DNA of 64,000 nucleotides from Capitella teleta (taxonomy: Eukaryota; Annelida; Polychaeta; Capitellidae): the NCBI GenBank assembly GCA_000328365.1, contig KB311138.1, positions 292,022-356,021 of the forward strand. Direction: 5' to 3'. The notes beneath the pieces are model-generated. The model worked only from the letters and a program-made list of their open reading frames with translations, was not told where the DNA came from and ran no database searches. The position numbers were made by a program, and so were the translations under genes. Below are positions 59,390 through 64,000 of the stretch, piece by piece (within the stretch, counting starts at the first letter, position 1; every line of letters starts with the position of its first letter).

Positions 59390-60230
59390 AAACCTTCCAT
59401 TTTTTGACAGGATCCCCCACGAATCATTCCTTTTATATTGATTGCATCGCACTCCATTCGACGTCACATCAACCAGCGGCGGTCTCTCATCATTGGCGAT
59501 CAACTAATTGAGCCTCGGTTGCAACCAGTGCGAAACCTGGGCATACAAATGAGCCCAGACGCATCGATGGAAGTTCATGTCAACTCCATCTCCTGGGCAT
59601 GTTACATGCAAATCGCAAACATCAGCAAGATCAGGCGCTACCTAAATGAAGATGTTTTGAAAACTGTCATCCACTGCGTCGTAACCAGTAAAATAGATTA
59701 CGGAAACTGCCTCCTCATCGGGGCCCCTGCCTACCTGCTTCAGCGTCTACAAAAGATCCAGAACACCGTGGCGCGCATCATCAGCAGGACCGGTCGACAT
59801 GAACACATAACGCCCGCTTTACACGCGACCTTCACTGGCTCCCGGTCGATAAACGTATCAAATACAAGATTCTTGTGACAGTTTTTAAAGTTTTACATAA
59901 AACTGCGCCTTCTTACCTCAATGACTTAATACATGTACATTATTCGGACCGTCCATCACGTGGCAGCAGAGCGCCTGTTTTTACTTTGCCTTTCACCACC
60001 TCTGTTTTAATGCATGATCGTGTTTTTAGTGTAGCTGCACCACGCATGTGCAACGTTTTACCGGACTATTTGACTCTTTTAACAGTTTTAAACGTCAATT
60101 GAAAACATTTTTATTCCATGTAACCCGTTAATCTTTTACCTTGTTTTATGTTCTGTTTAGCGTTTAGAGCTCCTTGGATTTTACGCTATATAAAATAAAT
60201 TTTATTTATAATTATTTTATTATTATTATA
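59390..60230 (+). mobile_element. 5'-truncated CR1/L2-like LINE, 3' end of the reverse-transcriptase ORF
   Basis: The frame at 59438-59878 encodes VRNLGIQMSPDASMEVHVNS, then ISKIRRYLNEDVLKTVIHCV, TSKIDYGNCLLIG and LLQRLQKIQNTVARII, the standard C-terminal part of CR1/L2-type LINE polyproteins. It continues at 59875 in another frame as TVFKVLHKTAPSYLNDLIHV to PRMCNVLPDY, so at least one frameshift lies near 59870. The catalytic RT core and endonuclease are absent. The 3' end TTTTACGCTATATAAAATAA and an A/T-rich tail fit the family. It is a dead, truncated insertion. Confidence 0.88.
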
Positions 60231-61754
60231 TGATTAGTCATTATTTTGAGCTGTATATCAGACTTATAAGTCGCTGAGTTTGTTTTGATCATTATTTTTA
60301 TGTCGATGTTGAGATACCAAGGTATCTTATTGTGAATGTATAGCTGAGACGAGCTCAACCTAACTCAACTTGCCGATAAATTATTTTGTCTTTGGTTCCT
60401 ATTTTCTCTCGGCTACTACTATATTTACTTGCAACATTATTTATCCTCCTGTATTATATGTCTAGGTTTTACTTCGTAAGCATAGTGAGGTCGGAAGGAT
60501 ATTTCAATGACCAAAATATTGTAGGCTGACGAGTCAAGACTGCATATACATGTATAGTCCAAATAATGGTTAATACATCAAATTTATGCCATGGTGCGGG
60601 ATTGGTTTTGAACTTCAAAAGCGGGAAAAAAGCTTTGACAAATTCAATCCTTAACATTGTGTACTTTCTACTCATGTTTTTCTTTCTTTTCTTTTTTTAT
60701 ACCAGAGGTTGAAGAAAAGAGAGACCCTGCTGGAACTTAAAAGTTTTGTATGTCCTAATGTTATCCTCCATTTTGTGGAACATAGCCCTTACTTATCACT
60801 CACCGTATAATTAATATTAACTAGGCACGTCTATAATATCAAAGATTGTAAAAATAGATTAAACACCAACTATCCAACTCAAACACTAACATTGGTGCAC
60901 TGTTCTCAGCGAGGGTGAGAAAGGAATGACCAATTTGATCGATTCCTGGTGCATGTTCAACGCTAACCACGTGACCCGTGTAACCTCAATTTGCAGTTGC
61001 TGTAGCAAATATGTTTTATTGAGGCTGGATCAAATAGCATTTCTGAGAACACATATAATAGGTCTCTATTGGCTGGCTTCAAATAAAGCAGAACATCTTC
61101 ATTCGACTCCTATTCAACTGCAAAGGGGATCGGTTGGAATGACATTGAATGCAATAAGTCACTCGAAATAAATAGGCAGTGTGGTTTAATTCGGTATTGC
61201 CGCCTAGCTGAACATGAAATGATCCATGAACAGTGAGATGTAGAGCATGGTCTCGATGGTAAGTGCTGAATAGTTGATACTCATTTCTCGACGGTGTTTT
61301 CCGTGCCACTCATTCAAGTGTAGAAACATAAAACTTAAATGAGCACAAATAAAGAAAACAAATTGCTTGTTGAGAGTCTGTGGAATGATCCCAGTTATAA
61401 CCAGGGGAAGCCATGCACAATTTAAGGCAACAAAACCACAAGGGAGCAAGTGCAATGTTATTTCACATGCATAGTTAATGCTGCAGAACCTTTGGATATG
61501 GCAGTGATGAGAAATGCCCATCTTCGCCAAGACATAGTAATACACTCTAATGAATTTATATTCAAATATTCAAGAGTGTACTCAAGTAGGCTTTCAGAAA
61601 AGCTTTCACCAAATAATAATACTGCAGTATGCAAGACCTGGTCTTCAGTTTTAGTCTTATAAGCCGAGAGTGCCGATTTGTAACAAAATATATAATGAAC
61701 AAATCAAGGCAATTGTAGCTTCATGGATTCGCCAACACTCATATATTGTGCGGG
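60231..61754. other. Spacer, no gene recognised
   Basis: It includes the inverted partner of repeat V (about 61459-61545). The 113-codon frame at 61204-61545 (-) is hydrophobic in places and overlaps that repeat; I do not recognise a receptor in it. T-rich runs lie near 60680-60700. Confidence 0.4.
61459..61545 (-). repeat. Short interspersed repeat V, copy 2
   Basis: The inverse of 43718-43806: on the minus strand AAGATGGGCATTTCTCATCA, TGCAGCATTAACTATGCATG and TGAAATAACA. Confidence 0.6.
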
Positions 61755-62025
61755 CGTTGAGCAGAAACCCGGATCCTGGCTCACCCGCTACTCTTTCAGG
61801 TGGATCCCTAAGGGGTTTTTATGCTACCATAGACTTCGATATACAACTCCCAGGCTTGTTAGGCAGTTTGGATAGCAGTGCAGAGTCACAAAAGAATTAA
61901 AACGGAAAATAAATATCTCAAAATTATAAATGCTTTGTTGATCGACCGACCTGGCTTCGAACTCGTGGATATAGATTCAGGCGGTCAATCCCAAACTGAC
62001 CAAACTACTCATCAGTGACTTAGCC
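61755..62025 (-). mobile_element. tRNA-derived SINE, degraded copy S5
   Basis: The reverse complement shows a head with TGGTCAGTTTGGGATTGACC, the B-box-like ACGAGTTCGAAGCC, then CTGCACTGCTATCCAAACTG, CTATGGTAGCATAAA and GAGTAGCGGGTGAGCCAGGA. It is strongly diverged from S1; family membership rests on the order of these blocks. Confidence 0.6.
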
Positions 62026-64000
62026 ATTGTCTATTCACAAAATTCAATGGCCATGTACATCCCTGAATTCCACTACCGACCATAAGATGCAGCCACCATT
62101 TCAGTGAAACCAAAGGAATTGAAAAACAATGCATAACCGTGAAAAGATAAATTTCATTACAGCCCACTTCGATGGGTTAAACATAAAGTGAGCTGCAGCG
62201 AATGGCTGACAGTCGAATTCGCGTACATATAGCTGTTTCCGGATATAAGCCGTGTAATTCTACTCGTAATGCACTAGTATTACATATTGGTTACAGATAT
62301 GTGCAGTCTGCGCCGTCCGCTCTCCAGCTACCATTGCAGGTAATACCTCGTTAGCAATATAGAGGAGCAATTTTCCACAGTGATGAAATGCTGTCTTGGT
62401 GAGGGGTTTGCATTCATGTATAATTCACAGAAGGGGGAGGCACTTGAAAGCGCAGTGAAACATCACAGAGAATTAGCAACCTTTGTCATCTTTAGAGCAG
62501 CACTGTGAAATAGCCTTTGTAGAAGATGACAGGGGTTGCTTGCAAGTGGCTATGACCAATCACCGAGGGAAAAGAGAATGACCAGTATTTAACCACTCAC
62601 ATAAATCCTTTCTCGTGTGGTTTTCTTGCTAATGGTTTGTGATGATGCGTTCTTTGTTACAAGTCGGACAGGTGTAATAGGCTTACAAGTTTTCATGCGT
62701 TGTATTCAGAAGATACAAGTTGAATTTCTTCACTAAACATTTGATATCCAAATCTTTACCTGCGATTAACCAAATTTGAAACCTTCAAAGGGAAATTTTT
62801 TTGCTGCTTGTTCACCTGAATTATGCGGTTGGATCAAAGGAGATTTATTTATTCCAAGTAAAAGAGCCATCCTGTTGACAGAGAAAGAACAAAAATGATT
62901 GCTGGCGAATCATGACTGAGAGAGGGATCCATGCACGTTCCTCGCAAGTGAGTTTGTGGCAATGAGATTTTGCTAAGAAGTCAGAATTGTGTGGGTGTTC
63001 TTTCAGCACGTGTGTCCTGGAAGTATACAAGGACACGGTATTCAGGTGTCGTCCATGGTACAAGAGGTTTATGCGTTGTCTTCAAATTTTGGATCTCCCT
63101 TTGGAAGTCCAATACACCACAATCATAAGTTCGTTCATAACACCTGACAAAAGCTAATTGTTGTCAAGTCATGTTTGTTAATACAAAATGACGTAACTGC
63201 ACATAGAATCCAATGTTTACTGGGATGTGTACCTGCCCTGGTTATTGATATCAAACCCCACGCCAATAAAACGAATTTCCTACTCGATCTACAAATTGGG
63301 GTCGCAGAGGTCACGCGGAATATGGCAAACTCGCATCAGGCATCTATTTATTAAGCCCATCAGTTGCGAGGATCAGCCATACATTGGGTATCGTGCTTTA
63401 TGCTCCTCTACTGAGAATTTATTTCATTTGACAGCCACCCAGGAAATCACACGAGGGCTGCACTGTTTCAGCGAGTCTGTGTCTGTGTGACATGCGCTAA
63501 TTTTAGACAAGTCAAGAAAAGGTTTTTGAACCGCCGTAAACTTGTCCTCAATCCGAGCCATTGTCGCGCTTGTGCATCCAGTAGATAAGCTTTTAGATCA
63601 TCACGTTTACAGCCTTCTTTTTTTTTTTTTTTTTTTTTTTGCACCAAGCAAGGGCCTGTTAGATCTCTTCACCTCGTGAAGCTTGGGGATTCTCTTAAAT
63701 CGTTCACTGACATTCGGCCCAATAGAAAAACGAGTGAGTTTACATAACAACGCCAGGTTGTGGGCATAAGAGTGGCTGAAAATGATCCTCGGGTAAATTT
63801 AATTTAGACTCAAAATAGATTGGAGATGTTTGCATTCATTTGGAATAGTGTTTATGTTAATCGCTTGCTATAACGCCCGGAAAAAAAAATGAGTGAAATC
63901 CAACCTATGACCTTCAATAGTCTAGAGTAAGAACTTTAAAGGAAACCGAAATGCAAATGGCACACATATAATAGACGCCTGGATCAGAACCCCTCTGTCG
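62026..64000. other. Right-hand spacer, no gene recognised
   Basis: AT-rich sequence with short frames lacking motifs (for example 62845-63063 minus and 63227-63490 plus). A T run of about 22 bases lies at 63619-63640 and a shorter A run near 63880-63889. Confidence 0.45.

Noticed and set aside
61204-61545. Hydrophobic 113-codon frame considered as part of a seven-helix receptor
   Set aside because: It overlaps a short interspersed repeat, the helix pattern and known receptor motifs are absent, and the shared part at 43.7 kb is in a different coding context.

Overview
This window looks like nuclear DNA of an invertebrate animal. It is AT-rich, genes are sparse, at least one gene has spliced exons with GT/AG introns, and many short repeats are interspersed: a tRNA-derived SINE family, small inverted-repeat DNA elements, a mariner-type transposon and a CR1/L2-like LINE end. 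There are no operons or bacterial gene spacing. A 50-base run of N at 23582-23631 marks an assembly gap. I cannot name the phylum. The immunoglobulin-superfamily gene resembles protostome families I remember, but that is only an impression.

Layout. 319-2619 (+) is an uninterrupted 766-residue coding exon for a membrane-anchored glycoside hydrolase family 172 (DUF2961) protein, preceded by a good splice acceptor. 2620-11187 is AT-rich spacer with simple repeats and one small inverted-repeat element. 11188-19752 (-) holds a seven-exon gene that I assembled by splice phase: signal peptide, three Ig domains and a polar tail, 438 residues. Its 6.3-kb first intron contains a CpG-rich, promoter-like patch with a short ORF on the other strand. 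19753-29000 shows little I can interpret.

From about 29 kb to 62 kb the window is a mosaic of low-copy repeats. The most notable is a 1.35-kb gene-like unit present three times: inverted at 30.7-32.4 kb, direct and rearranged at 48.0-48.9 kb, and direct at 52.6-54.0 kb. Its exon boundaries and introns are preserved, but its open frames have drifted like pseudogenes. A full SINE copy with a 13-bp target duplication, and an inverted-repeat element with a 7-bp target duplication, are each dated against an empty paralogous site elsewhere in the window. A decayed mariner element lies at 40.35-41.43 kb. Possible small genes or exons are a 55-residue secreted peptide at 37059-37226 (+), a codon-biased exon at 39291-39486 (-), and weaker candidates at 47.2 and 55.1 kb. 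A perfect 23-bp hairpin lies at 56895-56944. A 5'-truncated LINE ends the repeat zone at 59.4-60.2 kb, and 62-64 kb is featureless apart from poly-T.

The two confident genes act at the cell surface, one as a predicted glycosidase and one as a recognition or adhesion protein. Nothing suggests they work together. I saw no CRISPR, rRNA, intact tRNA, or LTR or virus-like element.
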